Counted from the stretch's first letter, positions 33,928 through 42,591 are shown. The stretch: DNA of 50,231 nucleotides from Bacteroidota bacterium (GCA_013287545.1 JABDDQ010000006.1:8056-58286); one strand, 5' to 3'. Notes: generated by a model not told the origin, from the sequence alone. A program made the numbers and translations.

Positions 33928-34870
33928 AACAATTAGTTTTATTTGCGTGATATACTTTTGAGATATTAGAAAAGGTTGAATTGCCTTGATAATATAAATA
34001 TTGGCATTTGCTCAATAAAAACATCTCTATAACACTTTCCTCATAAAGTGTATATTTCAATTCTTCAGTTGGGTCGTTATGTAATGCCCACTGATGCAAA
34101 CCTTCACCATTTAGTTTAGGTTTTATTTTAGGAAATAAAACTATGTCAGATATTTTGTCTAAAAATAGAGCTTCCACCTCGGTTGAATCGGTTGATAGGT
34201 AAATTGAAGATCCTTTATGTTTTATTAATATATAATCGATAACTTTTTGCATATCAGTAGTAGGACGCTTATCTGTATTTCGAATATGAACTCCTATTAC
34301 CTTATTCAAATTATTTTCATTTATAAATTGTTCGATTTTTTCGACTATAAAGGGCTTTAAACTCAAATATTTGGGTAGTTCGTCGTAATTCATATAAGGC
34401 AGAAAGTCTACATAATAAAGTATCTGCTCACTTATGTTATTTGGCAAATCGCTACCAGAATTTAATGAATTAAAATAATTTCCACCATTAATAGGCTGCC
34501 ATCTTCTTCTCAGTTTTTTTAGCCAAGCAAATACAAATAATTTATTGGGTAATTTCCTCCAAAATTTAGGTTGTATATTAATATACAAATCATATACCCC
34601 TTTTGATTTATGTTGCTCAAATAATTTAGAACTATGGCTACAATTTGACCAATCGTCTATATTCTCTATCTCTTCACGTTGTATATAATTTAATTCAAAA
34701 CATTTATTGAAAGCATTAATTCCCTTTTTATCAAACTGCCCATCGCTCCAATCAATTACCAATATTCTATTGTTTATTTCGCAATATTTAATAGCAGCAA
34801 AAACAGTAACCAATCTATTACCTAAACCAGCACAACCTTTTATTATTAAATATTTTGATTTTTGTAACAC
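33908..34870 (-). CDS. NodZ/O-fucosyltransferase-like GT-B protein
   Basis: The 320-residue protein starts with YLIIKGCAGLGNRLVTVFAA (G-x-x-G-L-G-N-R-L, residues about 11-20) and has VIGVHIRNTDKRPTT (195-202 core) followed by SIYLSTDSTEVEAL. These blocks are shared by the alpha-1,6-fucosyltransferase NodZ, FUT8-type and related GDP-fucose-using enzymes, in which the H-x-R-x-T-D-K segment binds the nucleotide. Fucose or a similar GDP-deoxysugar is therefore a candidate donor, but genes for GDP-fucose synthesis are not in this window. There is no signal peptide, so it acts in the cytoplasm. Near the end LLSKCQYLYYQGNSTFSN matches the conserved S-x-F-S segment. Confidence 0.7.
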   Translation of the reverse strand: MLQKSKYLIIKGCAGLGNRLVTVFAAIKYCEINNRILVIDWSDGQFDKKGINAFNKCFELNYIQREEIENIDDWSNCSHSSKLFEQHKSKGVYDLYINIQPKFWRKLPNKLFVFAWLKKLRRRWQPINGGNYFNSLNSGSDLPNNISEQILYYVDFLPYMNYDELPKYLSLKPFIVEKIEQFINENNLNKVIGVHIRNTDKRPTTDMQKVIDYILIKHKGSSIYLSTDSTEVEALFLDKISDIVLFPKIKPKLNGEGLHQWALHNDPTEELKYTLYEESVIEMFLLSKCQYLYYQGNSTFSNISKVYHANKTNCYDWLKL

Positions 34871-34904
34871 GTTAAATTTAAATATTACAGCTATGAGTTA
34901 AGTT

Positions 34905-35813
34905 CTACTTTTTTAAAAATTTAAACATAAAATCCTTTATAAATAATATACTTATAGAAGGGTATTGTATAGATAAAAGTATATATTTAAAAAAAACACT
35001 ACTCTTTTTATTTGGAAGAATCTTTAGTAACAATAGAAACTTACAGATAGAATCTGTTTTTTTTGTTTTGTTAGACTGTATATAATCTTCTCTGTTAAAT
35101 TTTCTCCTTTTATAAAAAAATAACACCAAATCATGCCCTATAAGGGCTTTCGGGTTTTTATGAGTTGCCGTTATTGAAGTGGGATGCTTACGATAATAAT
35201 ATAATTTATCCGAGATGTTAGCTACTTTAAATTTCTCTATCATTAATGAAAACCAATATACATCTTCAGATCCTATTCTATCAAAATACTCATTATATAA
35301 TCCAATGCTATCAATCACTTCTTTTTTTATCAGTAGTGTTGAATAGTGACATGGGACTGAATAATTTTCAAAACAATTAACCATATCATTATTCGCTAAT
35401 AAAAAATTTGAATCTGAAATAATAGATCCCTCAAAGTCAATCTTAATTATGTTTGTTCCAACACAAGATATCCCTTCATTTTTTTTTAAAAATTCAATTT
35501 GTTTGTTAAATCGATCATAAGAATTAATGTCATCAGCATCTAAGAAAGTATAATAACTCCCATTAGCTTTCTTTGCTAAAAAATTACATGTTTTTAAATA
35601 TCCAAGGTTTTTAGAATTATGAAATTTCCTTATTCGAACATCGGTATATGAATCAATTATTGATTTAGTTGAATCCATTGATCCATCATCAGCTACTAAT
35701 AGTTCAAAATTAGTATATGTTTGATTTAAAACACTATCAATGGCTACTCCAATATACTTTTCGCAATTGTATGCAGGCATTATTATTGAAACAAGAAGTT
35801 CTTGTTTACTCAT
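34905..35813 (-). CDS. Glycosyltransferase family 2
   Basis: The 302-residue protein has a GT-A domain of family 2: VSIIMPAYNCEKYIGVAID (about 8-26), SVLNQTYTNFELLVADDGS, the D-x-D region YYTFLDADDIN, ENYSVPCHYSTLLIKKEV, and the catalytic-base region FDRIGSEDVYWFSLMIEKF. A short helical tail (SVFFKYILLSIQYPSISIL) may associate with the membrane but is not a clear TM pair. It probably adds one sugar during cytoplasmic chain assembly. It overlaps the upstream methyltransferase gene by four bases (ATGA), indicating translational coupling, and is separated by 34 bases from the NodZ-like gene. Confidence 0.93.
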   Translation of the reverse strand: MSKQELLVSIIMPAYNCEKYIGVAIDSVLNQTYTNFELLVADDGSMDSTKSIIDSYTDVRIRKFHNSKNLGYLKTCNFLAKKANGSYYTFLDADDINSYDRFNKQIEFLKKNEGISCVGTNIIKIDFEGSIISDSNFLLANNDMVNCFENYSVPCHYSTLLIKKEVIDSIGLYNEYFDRIGSEDVYWFSLMIEKFKVANISDKLYYYRKHPTSITATHKNPKALIGHDLVLFFYKRRKFNREDYIQSNKTKKTDSICKFLLLLKILPNKKSSVFFKYILLSIQYPSISILFIKDFMFKFLKK

Positions 35814-36448
35814 TTGAAAGAACTGTAGAAATCATCTTTGTAGCAGAAAATAGTAAAATCATGAGGAAGATAAGAATGATCTAATCTATAATTATTACAC
35901 ATTTTTTCAGCATGATTAACAATCACTTTAGGGTCGAAAAAAAAAGTATCATTATCTTTTACTTTAGAATGGATAGAAGTCATAGATAATGCACAACCAA
36001 TTTTTGAATGTTTAAATAAACCATCCATTAATTTAAAGGTCATTTGATAATTAGTTTCTTCATCAATTAATAAATTTAATGGGCCTATGCTAATTGAATA
36101 ATCAAATTCTTGTCCCATTACTTCTTCCACCAAATCAACACGACTAAATCTGTTGGCAATTTCACTATATTTTTTAGAAGCTCCTTCCAACATCTTTTCA
36201 TTAATGTCTATGCCATAGTAATCAGATTTAATATCATTTTGATTCAAAAAAGAATAAAATGCTCCCAATCCACAACCTACATCTAAAACACTTTTCCCTC
36301 TTAAATCACCAATATCCAACATTTTTTTGAACCTCTTTTCATGTGAAATACGAGATTGCCCAACAGCTGTATGTTCATCTGTAGATTGTTTAATTAGTTT
36401 ATCAAAAAAATCATTATTTACTTGTTTAAACTTATCGTAGTTTTTCAT
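35810..36448 (-). CDS. Class I SAM-dependent methyltransferase
   Basis: The 212-residue protein has the SAM-binding motif VLDVGCGLGAFYSFLNQN (about 55-72) followed by DYYGIDINEKMLEGA, the acidic-motif strand and helix. Its C-terminal part contains SMTSIHSKVKDNDTFFFDPK and LDHSYLPHDFTIFCYKDDF. This same layout occurs in the methyltransferase at 42592-43230, so the two are probably paralogues of one family, each preceded by a helical K-x-x-x-H-x-x-R-F-x-x-x-x-D-I-G segment. Targets may be sugar hydroxyls, amino groups or carboxylates. The gene lies 11 bases downstream of the second WbqC gene and overlaps the GT2 gene. Confidence 0.88.
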   Translation of the reverse strand: MKNYDKFKQVNNDFFDKLIKQSTDEHTAVGQSRISHEKRFKKMLDIGDLRGKSVLDVGCGLGAFYSFLNQNDIKSDYYGIDINEKMLEGASKKYSEIANRFSRVDLVEEVMGQEFDYSISIGPLNLLIDEETNYQMTFKLMDGLFKHSKIGCALSMTSIHSKVKDNDTFFFDPKVIVNHAEKMCNNYRLDHSYLPHDFTIFCYKDDFYSSFK

Positions 36449-36459
36449 GCCTTTATTTA

Positions 36460-37185
36460 TTAATTTTCTCTTTTAAGTAATACTATTGCTTTTGGTCCAC
36501 AATTAAATAGCGCATCTAATACAGAAAGATTTGACAAAAACTCCTGCCCATTAACTTGTGGATAAGTTACTGGGTTATAATCCGAGTATAGTAATTCTAC
36601 CTTATTCTCTTTATATAAACTTTCATCATTATATTGTTTCGCCCCACTACCCGATAAATAAGAGTTTGCACCAAAATGCAAACAAATATTAAGATTGCGG
36701 TTATTTTTCACTCCAAAATTACCTTTATCAAATTGAGAAGCTACTTCTATTTTTGTATTTATTTCTAAATGTTTAAGTACCCATTTTATGATAGTAATAT
36801 TTAATTCCGCGAGGTTAGAAAATTGGGTTTTAAGAATAGTCTCAAATTCAGGGAAATATTGATTAAAATAAGGGGATTTTATATAAGCATCTTTTATTTG
36901 ATTAAGATGTTTAATATTCCATTTTGAGCTATAATCTAATTCAATTTCGTTATAATTTTGAAAGGCTCCTTCCGATTTCTTTACAGAAACACTTAGCAGA
37001 ACTTTGCTCCCATTCTTACCCTTGATAAAATTTCTTGCCGCCGCACTCTCTTTAGGAAATTGAACATTATCTAATAGCACAAAAATATCTGACTTATATA
37101 TTTTATAGAAGAATCCTAACCAGGGTATAAAATTGGGTTGATGTATAGCAACAATTTTTTTGTTATCAAGTTGTCCATTAATCAT
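36460..37185 (-). CDS. WbqC family protein (second copy)
   Basis: The 241-residue protein shows the family start KIVAIHQPNFIPWLGFFYKI and VFVLLDNVQFPKESAAARNF, with SVSVKKSEGAF, then SYLSGSGAKQYNDE and VELLYSDYNPVTYPQV near the end. It is clearly related to the protein at 29753-30445 in order of motifs but diverged in detail (H-Q-P-N-F versus L-Q-S-N-Y), so the two probably have different substrates. Its neighbours are a GT4 gene three bases upstream and a methyltransferase gene 11 bases downstream. Biochemical role unknown to me; occurrence beside glycosyltransferases and methyltransferases suggests sugar modification or ligation. Confidence 0.88.
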   Translation of the reverse strand: MINGQLDNKKIVAIHQPNFIPWLGFFYKIYKSDIFVLLDNVQFPKESAAARNFIKGKNGSKVLLSVSVKKSEGAFQNYNEIELDYSSKWNIKHLNQIKDAYIKSPYFNQYFPEFETILKTQFSNLAELNITIIKWVLKHLEINTKIEVASQFDKGNFGVKNNRNLNICLHFGANSYLSGSGAKQYNDESLYKENKVELLYSDYNPVTYPQVNGQEFLSNLSVLDALFNCGPKAIVLLKREN

Positions 37186-37188
37186 TAC

Positions 37189-38364
37189 TTAATTTTTACT
37201 AACTACTTCTTTAAAAAATGATTCTATCTCGTCAGAGAAATTTTTCACGTTATGATGTTTAGTTGCTAAATCAATGCTATTCGCACTCATTATCTTAAAC
37301 TCGGCTTCACTTAATAAAATAGCATTTCTTATAGCAAGTGCTACATTTTTATAATCATCTCCTTCGTACAAAAAACCATTTTTAGCTTCTTTTACAAACA
37401 AATTTGTTTGTCCAATATTTTTTGCAATAATTACATTGCCACAAGCCATGGCTTCGAGCATTGAAAGAGATGTAAAATTTTCAATAGGTTGTGTTGAAAT
37501 AAATATTTTAGAAACACCAAAAATATTTTGCATGGATGAGCTAAAACTTAACGTAAAGTATTTATTCAAATCATATTTATTAATAAGCACTTCCATTTCT
37601 TTGCTTAACTCTCCCTTACCATAAACAAGAAATTTATAATTACTTATATCTTCAATAAAATTTTCTTTTAAATATTTAACTGCTTCTACCATAAGTAATG
37701 GGTTCTTTTCTACACATAATCTTGATGCATAAACAACATGATTCTGTTTATTTGGCAAAGGCACAAATTTGCGCAAATCAGTAAAACAATATTCCGAACT
37801 TTTAACTACGCATTTTTCTGTATCAATCAAATTAGATTTTTTCAACTCATCTGCAACTACTTTATACCAAGTATAAACTCCGGTTGGTTTTATATTTTCT
37901 AATAAAATCTTAATAGAATTCATATATCTGGTCATTAAAGTACCTGATTTATTGTATTCTTTTAGGTCATCAATCAATTCTGCAACTTCGTTATTAATAG
38001 ATAGTTTCACTTGAATTAGTTGATGTATTTTTTTAAATTTAAAAATTAAATTAAAATTATGATGCGTATACGTATTAACTATATGAAGTAAATTAATTCT
38101 ATTAATAAACAATTGAAATATAAAATTCAATAAATTAAGAATAGTAAATTGATAGGTTTTTAAAACAATAACATTTACATCATTTTTTATAATATCCGCA
38201 TTTTTTAAATTTTGCAACGAATCTTTATCAGTTATGAGATATAATTTATTTTTAGAATGGTTTGAAGGTGAATTAAAATATTCATAAAAATTACAGAACT
38301 GGCGCTCAGCACCACCACTACCACTAAGGTCCGGTACAGCGACTAAAAAAAGAGCGACATTCAT
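37189..38364 (-). CDS. Glycosyltransferase family 4
   Basis: The 391-residue protein begins MNVALFLVAVPDLSGSGGAE, including the G-G-A-E-R motif typical of the acceptor-binding loop of GT4 enzymes. The C-terminal half has HVVYASRLCVEKNPLLMVE, FLVYGKGELSKEMEVLINKY, LSFSSSMQNIFGVSKIFIST, and the donor-binding segment NFTSLSMLEAMACGNVIIAK, with the E-x7-E glutamates partly altered. It is a cytoplasmic transferase that likely adds a sugar to the growing chain. It is followed by WbqC after three bases and preceded by the NodB-like gene with a six-base gap. Donor and linkage cannot be told. Confidence 0.92.
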   Translation of the reverse strand: MNVALFLVAVPDLSGSGGAERQFCNFYEYFNSPSNHSKNKLYLITDKDSLQNLKNADIIKNDVNVIVLKTYQFTILNLLNFIFQLFINRINLLHIVNTYTHHNFNLIFKFKKIHQLIQVKLSINNEVAELIDDLKEYNKSGTLMTRYMNSIKILLENIKPTGVYTWYKVVADELKKSNLIDTEKCVVKSSEYCFTDLRKFVPLPNKQNHVVYASRLCVEKNPLLMVEAVKYLKENFIEDISNYKFLVYGKGELSKEMEVLINKYDLNKYFTLSFSSSMQNIFGVSKIFISTQPIENFTSLSMLEAMACGNVIIAKNIGQTNLFVKEAKNGFLYEGDDYKNVALAIRNAILLSEAEFKIMSANSIDLATKHHNVKNFSDEIESFFKEVVSKN

Positions 38365-38370
38365 CTTATT

Positions 38371-39120
38371 TTATTCGATTTTAACAAGCATTTTCCGCGC
38401 TTGCCCATAAGCTCGCTCGGTAGAACAAACTTGTTTTTCTTCTCTCTTAAAATTGCTGATAATAGTTTTCGACCAAATTTCTTCGGTCGATAAATCTTCA
38501 TTTGTCATCCACCACATTGGATGAATAAGTAAATGCATTTTTGTATATTTTGATTCGCCAAACATATCCCAAGGTGTGCCCTCTTTCCATACTTTATTTG
38601 AATCCGATATATAAGTTATCCCAACCAAATCCTGTTTATCATATGTATTAATGAATTTCTTGATCTTAATTTCGTTATTAATTATTTTTAAACTTGGTTG
38701 ATGGAATGAAACTACATTTATCTTTTTCTCAAACATATTTTCAAGAATAAATGCCTCTTCTTCAATTAAACTATTCAATCCTTTATTCTTTGCATAAAAC
38801 CCTTCATCATAATGAATGCCTATTTCATGCCCTAAATCAATTATTTTTTGAACAAAAGTGTGGTTTGTTCTACTAAACAAATTATAGATGGGAGACCTAA
38901 GCATTATAAAGTAAGTTGCTTTTACTCCAAGTTTAGCTTCTATAGAAGCCATTTCATAAGCAGCGTCTAAATCGGCATCTATATCATGCCTCAAAACACA
39001 AAATTTTTCAAGTGTATAAGATTTTGCTTCATTAAAACTAATAAAGTTATATCTGGCATTAATTGCCGTTTCTAATAAATTTGTGTACCCTTTGTATGTA
39101 AATTCTTTAATCGTTTGCAT
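38371..39120 (-). CDS. NodB-like polysaccharide deacetylase family protein (second)
   Basis: The 249-residue protein carries FCVLRHDIDADLDAAYEMA (Asp46 and Asp48), VKATYFIMLRSP, and LGHEIGIHYDEGFY (His98, His103). It also has NVVSFHQPS and a late MHLLIHPMWW with the candidate catalytic His. These are the carbohydrate-esterase family 4 motifs in their R-H-D-x-D form, which is common among cytoplasmic sugar-modifying members lacking signal peptides. The enzyme may remove an N-acetyl or N-formyl group from an amino sugar. It overlaps the SDR gene upstream by 14 bases. It is not closely related to the other NodB-like protein at 14507, whose motif is TFDYE. Confidence 0.85.
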   Translation of the reverse strand: MQTIKEFTYKGYTNLLETAINARYNFISFNEAKSYTLEKFCVLRHDIDADLDAAYEMASIEAKLGVKATYFIMLRSPIYNLFSRTNHTFVQKIIDLGHEIGIHYDEGFYAKNKGLNSLIEEEAFILENMFEKKINVVSFHQPSLKIINNEIKIKKFINTYDKQDLVGITYISDSNKVWKEGTPWDMFGESKYTKMHLLIHPMWWMTNEDLSTEEIWSKTIISNFKREEKQVCSTERAYGQARKMLVKIE

Positions 39121-39991
39121 GTATAATCTCCATTATTCCGTCTTCAAATTTAATAGCGGGTTCTATCAATAAATCTTTCATACGATTTATATTACTAAAT
39201 AAGTTTTTAGGTTTAACATTTTCGTCGCATGCAAATACAGGAGTTTTATCAATTTTGTTTCCAATAATGGTGCAAATCTCTTTTAGGCTCATTAATTGAT
39301 TACCTCCAATGTTTATTTTATGATTTTCCTTTAATTCTAAACATTTTTCTATCCCCATCACAGCATCCTTTACATGAATTGGATTTATCATAATACCCTC
39401 AGTACCCTGTAATTGAATGGGAGCACCATTTTTAATGCTTTCAACTAAACGAGGGATTAGCATAGATTTTTTTTGCCTTTTACCGTATACAAAAAATAAT
39501 CTGGAAATAATAATATTGAAAAATTGAGAATAGTTTTCTACTAAAACTTCAGAACACAGTTTTGTGCTTAAATAAAAACCTAATTCTCCATGAGGTGCAA
39601 CATGATCTTCCTCATCAAATCCTTTTTCACTGGTTCCATATATACCGCCCGATGAAGCGTAAATAAAATTAGAGCCGCCTGCGTTTCTACAATACTCAAG
39701 TAATTTTAATGTGCTGCTAACATTTACATCGAAAATATTTTGTGCTTTATTTGGAAAATCCCTAAAAAATTCTGATTGCGCTAAATGTGCAACAACATCT
39801 ACTTTTTCTGGAAGCAATTTTTCAAAATCCTTTTGGGTAAAATCAGCATATATATGATGAAAATTAGGGTTTTCTATTAACGGTTTAGTTCTTGAAATTC
39901 CATATACATTAAAATTACCATTTTCAGATAACATCTTTGACAACTCAAACCCAATAAGCCCATTGCAACCAGAAATTACTATTGTTTTCAT
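39107..39991 (-). CDS. NAD-dependent epimerase/dehydratase (extended SDR)
   Basis: The 294-residue protein has the Rossmann motif IVISGCNGLIGFELSKML, DVVAHLAQSEFFRDF, the active-site Ser strand FIYASSGGIYGTSEKG and the catalytic YLSTKLCSEVLVENY (Tyr-x-x-x-Lys). A later RLFFVYGKRQKKSMLIPRLV and GTEGIMINPIHVKDAVMGI supply the usual substrate-domain features. It most likely acts on a nucleotide sugar as an epimerase, reductase or dehydratase. It abuts the downstream end of the GT4-like gene (one base) and overlaps the NodB-like gene by 14 bases. Substrate unknown. Confidence 0.9.
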   Translation of the reverse strand: MKTIVISGCNGLIGFELSKMLSENGNFNVYGISRTKPLIENPNFHHIYADFTQKDFEKLLPEKVDVVAHLAQSEFFRDFPNKAQNIFDVNVSSTLKLLEYCRNAGGSNFIYASSGGIYGTSEKGFDEEDHVAPHGELGFYLSTKLCSEVLVENYSQFFNIIISRLFFVYGKRQKKSMLIPRLVESIKNGAPIQLQGTEGIMINPIHVKDAVMGIEKCLELKENHKINIGGNQLMSLKEICTIIGNKIDKTPVFACDENVKPKNLFSNINRMKDLLIEPAIKFEDGIMEIIHAND

Positions 39992-41299
39992 CTAATTAAT
40001 GTTACTATAATACTGAAGTGGGATTTTATTTTCAAATAAAGGGTGCTCAATTTTAGGCATTGAGTTATTATATGATTCAGGATTTAATGGGTGATACAAA
40101 TTCATTAAATCAACTTTTTTATTATACCATATTTTATCATATATTTTTTCAAACATGTATACAGCAGATTTAGGTGAATGATATTTTGCAACATACTTAG
40201 TACCTGCCACTCCAAGTTCTCTTCTTAAATCTGGATTTTTAACCAAAAGTCTAAGTTCATTTACAATACTTTCAGGCGTTGAAGATAATATCGGGCACTC
40301 ATTTAAGTATGAGTATCTGCGATAAGGCCTTACATAACTTTCATTTTCCAAATTAGATATTACAGGCAGACCTAAAGCCATACCTTCAATGCCACTTAAA
40401 GCATACCCTATAATTAACTGCTCTACCAATATATCAGTTTTTTTTGATAAAACTATCTTTACCTCCTCATTCATCATTTTCTCCAATAACAATAGTTCCA
40501 CCTTTAATCCTTCTTTTTTCAATCTATCTACTGCATCAATAACAAATTCTGTTCCTTTGAGTGCCCTATGGTTAGGGCTATGCGCTATATAAACAGTTTC
40601 ATTTATTCCATCTGCATCCGAATAGGTTGTTTTTGGAATCCATTGTTCTATATCAATACAAAGGCAGGAGAATGGCACAACTCCCCAATTAGGTTTACAT
40701 TCTGGTACAACTGTCAAAACCAACATTTCAGAATACTTTGTCCAATAATCAACTTCAGATTTAATTTGAGCTTCATTTAAACCTGCTTCCGGATAATGGG
40801 TCCAAAGCCCAAATAGATACGAATATATAGTAATACGCGAATACTGAATATAATCGTATCCATAAGGAATCATAATTACTTTTTTCTCGAATTTTTTCAA
40901 CCAATAACCTTCATTAAAATACAAATTAGGGGATGATGTATAAAGACCTCTAAATGACAAATGAAAAATATCGTAATTTTTTATTGCGTAATCAAAAAAA
41001 AGATAGTTAACAAGTTCTTTCCTTAAAAATGCAGGGAATGCTTTATAATTTTTTTCAACTACTTCATTTATATACAAATCAAAATCTTCTCTTTTATGTA
41101 TCCTCCAAAAGCCAACCATTACGGTATCACTTTTATAACCTGCCTGTTTTAAAGCATTACTCCAATATTTATTATTTATTAAAGGAACAGTACCAAAAAA
41201 TAAACGAGGTTTTAAAGAGGTTTTTAATTTATACCTATTTTTCCTATGCAGGAAATTTAGATAAAATGTAAATATTATGCGATATAATTTTATTTTCAT
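39992..41299 (-). CDS. Glycosyltransferase, GT4-like
   Basis: The 435-residue protein has a GT-B-like build. The N-terminal part (RLFFGTVPLINNKYWSNAL, YDIFHLSFRG) is diverged. The C-terminal domain has VYIAHSPNHRALKGTEFVID, DILVEQLIIGYALSGIEGM and ALGLPVISNLENESYVRP, followed by the terminal-helix segment NPDLRRELGVAGTKYVAKYH typical of GT4 proteins. It probably works in chain assembly. Its ATG at 41299 is directly preceded by a TAA (41302-41300) in the frame of the upstream ATP-grasp gene. That TAA seems to be the ancestral stop of that gene before an 84-base insertion moved its present stop to 41354, so the two genes were once coupled more tightly than now. Confidence 0.82.
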   Translation of the reverse strand: MKIKLYRIIFTFYLNFLHRKNRYKLKTSLKPRLFFGTVPLINNKYWSNALKQAGYKSDTVMVGFWRIHKREDFDLYINEVVEKNYKAFPAFLRKELVNYLFFDYAIKNYDIFHLSFRGLYTSSPNLYFNEGYWLKKFEKKVIMIPYGYDYIQYSRITIYSYLFGLWTHYPEAGLNEAQIKSEVDYWTKYSEMLVLTVVPECKPNWGVVPFSCLCIDIEQWIPKTTYSDADGINETVYIAHSPNHRALKGTEFVIDAVDRLKKEGLKVELLLLEKMMNEEVKIVLSKKTDILVEQLIIGYALSGIEGMALGLPVISNLENESYVRPYRRYSYLNECPILSSTPESIVNELRLLVKNPDLRRELGVAGTKYVAKYHSPKSAVYMFEKIYDKIWYNKKVDLMNLYHPLNPESYNNSMPKIEHPLFENKIPLQYYSNIN

Positions 41300-41320
41300 T
41301 TATTCCACTATTATTTTAAC

Positions 41321-41423
41321 TTTTTCCTGCAACTCATTATCCACGCCTATTTTTCAAAAATTTAAATTGGCAGATGTAATTAATGGATTGTTTAATTGGG
41401 ATAATTTTTCCTGCAACTCATTA
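41321..41423. repeat. 19-base direct repeats bounding an 84-base insertion
   Basis: TTTTTCCTGCAACTCATTA occurs at 41321-41339 and again at 41405-41423, offset by exactly 84 bases. The segment between the copies is the inverted copy of an internal part of the same gene. Collapsing one repeat plus the intervening DNA restores a plausible gene end. Confidence 0.95.
41337..41408. repeat. Inverted repeat arm A (72 bases, perfect)
   Basis: These 72 bases are the exact reverse complement of 42161-42232. With one extra T at 41409 the identity continues seven more bases (CCTGCAA, 41410-41416, against TTGCAGG, 42154-42160). The arm contains the present stop codon and last 16 codons of the ATP-grasp gene. 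Confidence 0.97.
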
Positions 41424-42574
41424 ATTAATTTATCTACTGTAACTTTATCTTTTGCCTTAACTAAAAAATATACTGGACGTTCCATGTCATTTTTAAAATT
41501 GGCATTTAACTTAGTTCCAACAGGCAACAATATTTCACTAACAACAACATTTGGATGTTTTTTTATTTCATCCATACCTCTAACTTCTTTTAAAATACCA
41601 GTTGGCGTTTCCAAAAAAAACCAACCTAACTGAAATGTTTCACCATTCTTTTTTAATAAAGGAGGTTCTCCCGTTAAAACTCTTACATATTCTAATGGAT
41701 AATCATAACCAGTAGAAAGAAACCCAATTGGAAAAAAATTAAGCCCTCCGCCAGGCCTACCACCCACTTCAAGCAAATAAATTCTTTTAGTTGTTATAAT
41801 AATTTCAAAATGAACACAGCCCGTTTCAATGCCTAATGCTACACACGCATCTTGAATAAGGGCATCGATTTTACCCTTTTGTTCATTTCCTATAGGCCCA
41901 GGAAAATATAACTGTTGTACCACCGTTGCACTAAATGAATAATTTTTTTTATCTGAGATTGATATAATATGGCTTTTGCCTTTATAAAGAATGGCTTCTA
42001 CCGTATGTTCTGTCCCAGAAATAAATTCCTCAACAATTACATCATCGTGCAAGTAAAATTGTTGGCTATTTAGAACATGTTCTGTAATTTCATTTTTACT
42101 ATTTACTTTAAAAACCCCACGAGATGCGCCACCAGCAAATGAAGGTTTTACAATTGCAGGAAAATTATCCCAATTAAACAATCCATTAATTACATCTGCC
42201 AATTTAAATTTTTGAAAAATAGGCGTGGATAAATTCGCTTTTAACCAACTTTCTTTCATTGCCCTTTTACTTGTCACATTTAAAGCTGCTTCTTCGCTTA
42301 ATCCAGGAAGTTTTCTTTCAATTGATAGTTTTGATGCCGTTTCAATTCCAAAGTCATTTATTGGCATAACAGCACATAATTCGTGATTTTTCACAGCATC
42401 AATAACTTCTTTAGGTTTCATAATATCAGCTACAATAACTAAATCAGCTATTTCATAAGCTTTTTCACACGGTTTCCTATCAATTATAATGACTTTATAA
42501 CCATGCATCTTCAGTCTTTCTACCGAAGGCATTGCCATTGTATTACCACCTAAAAAAGCAACGTATTTATTCAT
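41354..42574 (-). CDS. ATP-grasp ligase with 3' end replaced by an inverted internal copy
   Basis: The 406-residue protein has an N-terminal nucleotide-binding domain (VAFLGGNTMAMPSVERLK, VMPINDFGIETASKL), the ATP-grasp lysine strand FPAIVKPSFAGGASRGVFKV, DDVIVEEFISGTEHTVEAI and the magnesium-site strand RIYLLEVGGRPGGGLNFF. The enzyme should ligate a carboxylate to an amine with ATP; the substrate is unknown. Its last 16 residues (LSQLNNPLITSANLNF) and stop come from an 84-base insertion. Without it the frame would end NELQEKVKIIVE and stop at 41300-41302, right before the next ATG, giving 396 residues. The catalytic core is intact, so the enzyme may still work. It lies 17 bases after a methyltransferase gene. 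Confidence 0.88.
   Translation of the reverse strand: MNKYVAFLGGNTMAMPSVERLKMHGYKVIIIDRKPCEKAYEIADLVIVADIMKPKEVIDAVKNHELCAVMPINDFGIETASKLSIERKLPGLSEEAALNVTSKRAMKESWLKANLSTPIFQKFKLADVINGLFNWDNFPAIVKPSFAGGASRGVFKVNSKNEITEHVLNSQQFYLHDDVIVEEFISGTEHTVEAILYKGKSHIISISDKKNYSFSATVVQQLYFPGPIGNEQKGKIDALIQDACVALGIETGCVHFEIIITTKRIYLLEVGGRPGGGLNFFPIGFLSTGYDYPLEYVRVLTGEPPLLKKNGETFQLGWFFLETPTGILKEVRGMDEIKKHPNVVVSEILLPVGTKLNANFKNDMERPVYFLVKAKDKVTVDKLINELQEKLSQLNNPLITSANLNF
42161..42232. repeat. Inverted repeat arm B (72 bases, original locus)
   Basis: This arm lies inside the ATP-grasp gene and encodes the segment STPIFQKFKLADVINGLF and following residues, which continue into the conserved lysine strand. It makes sense in the protein family, so it is taken as the source, and arm A as the inserted copy. 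Confidence 0.95.
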
Positions 42575-42591
42575 ATAAAATCAATAAATTT

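Noticed and set aside
41277-41633. Plus-strand open frame of 118 codons containing a peptide identical to part of the ATP-grasp protein
   Set aside because: It is produced by the inverted copy at 41337-41408 lying antisense in the 3' part of the ATP-grasp gene; the rest of the frame has no protein-like features.
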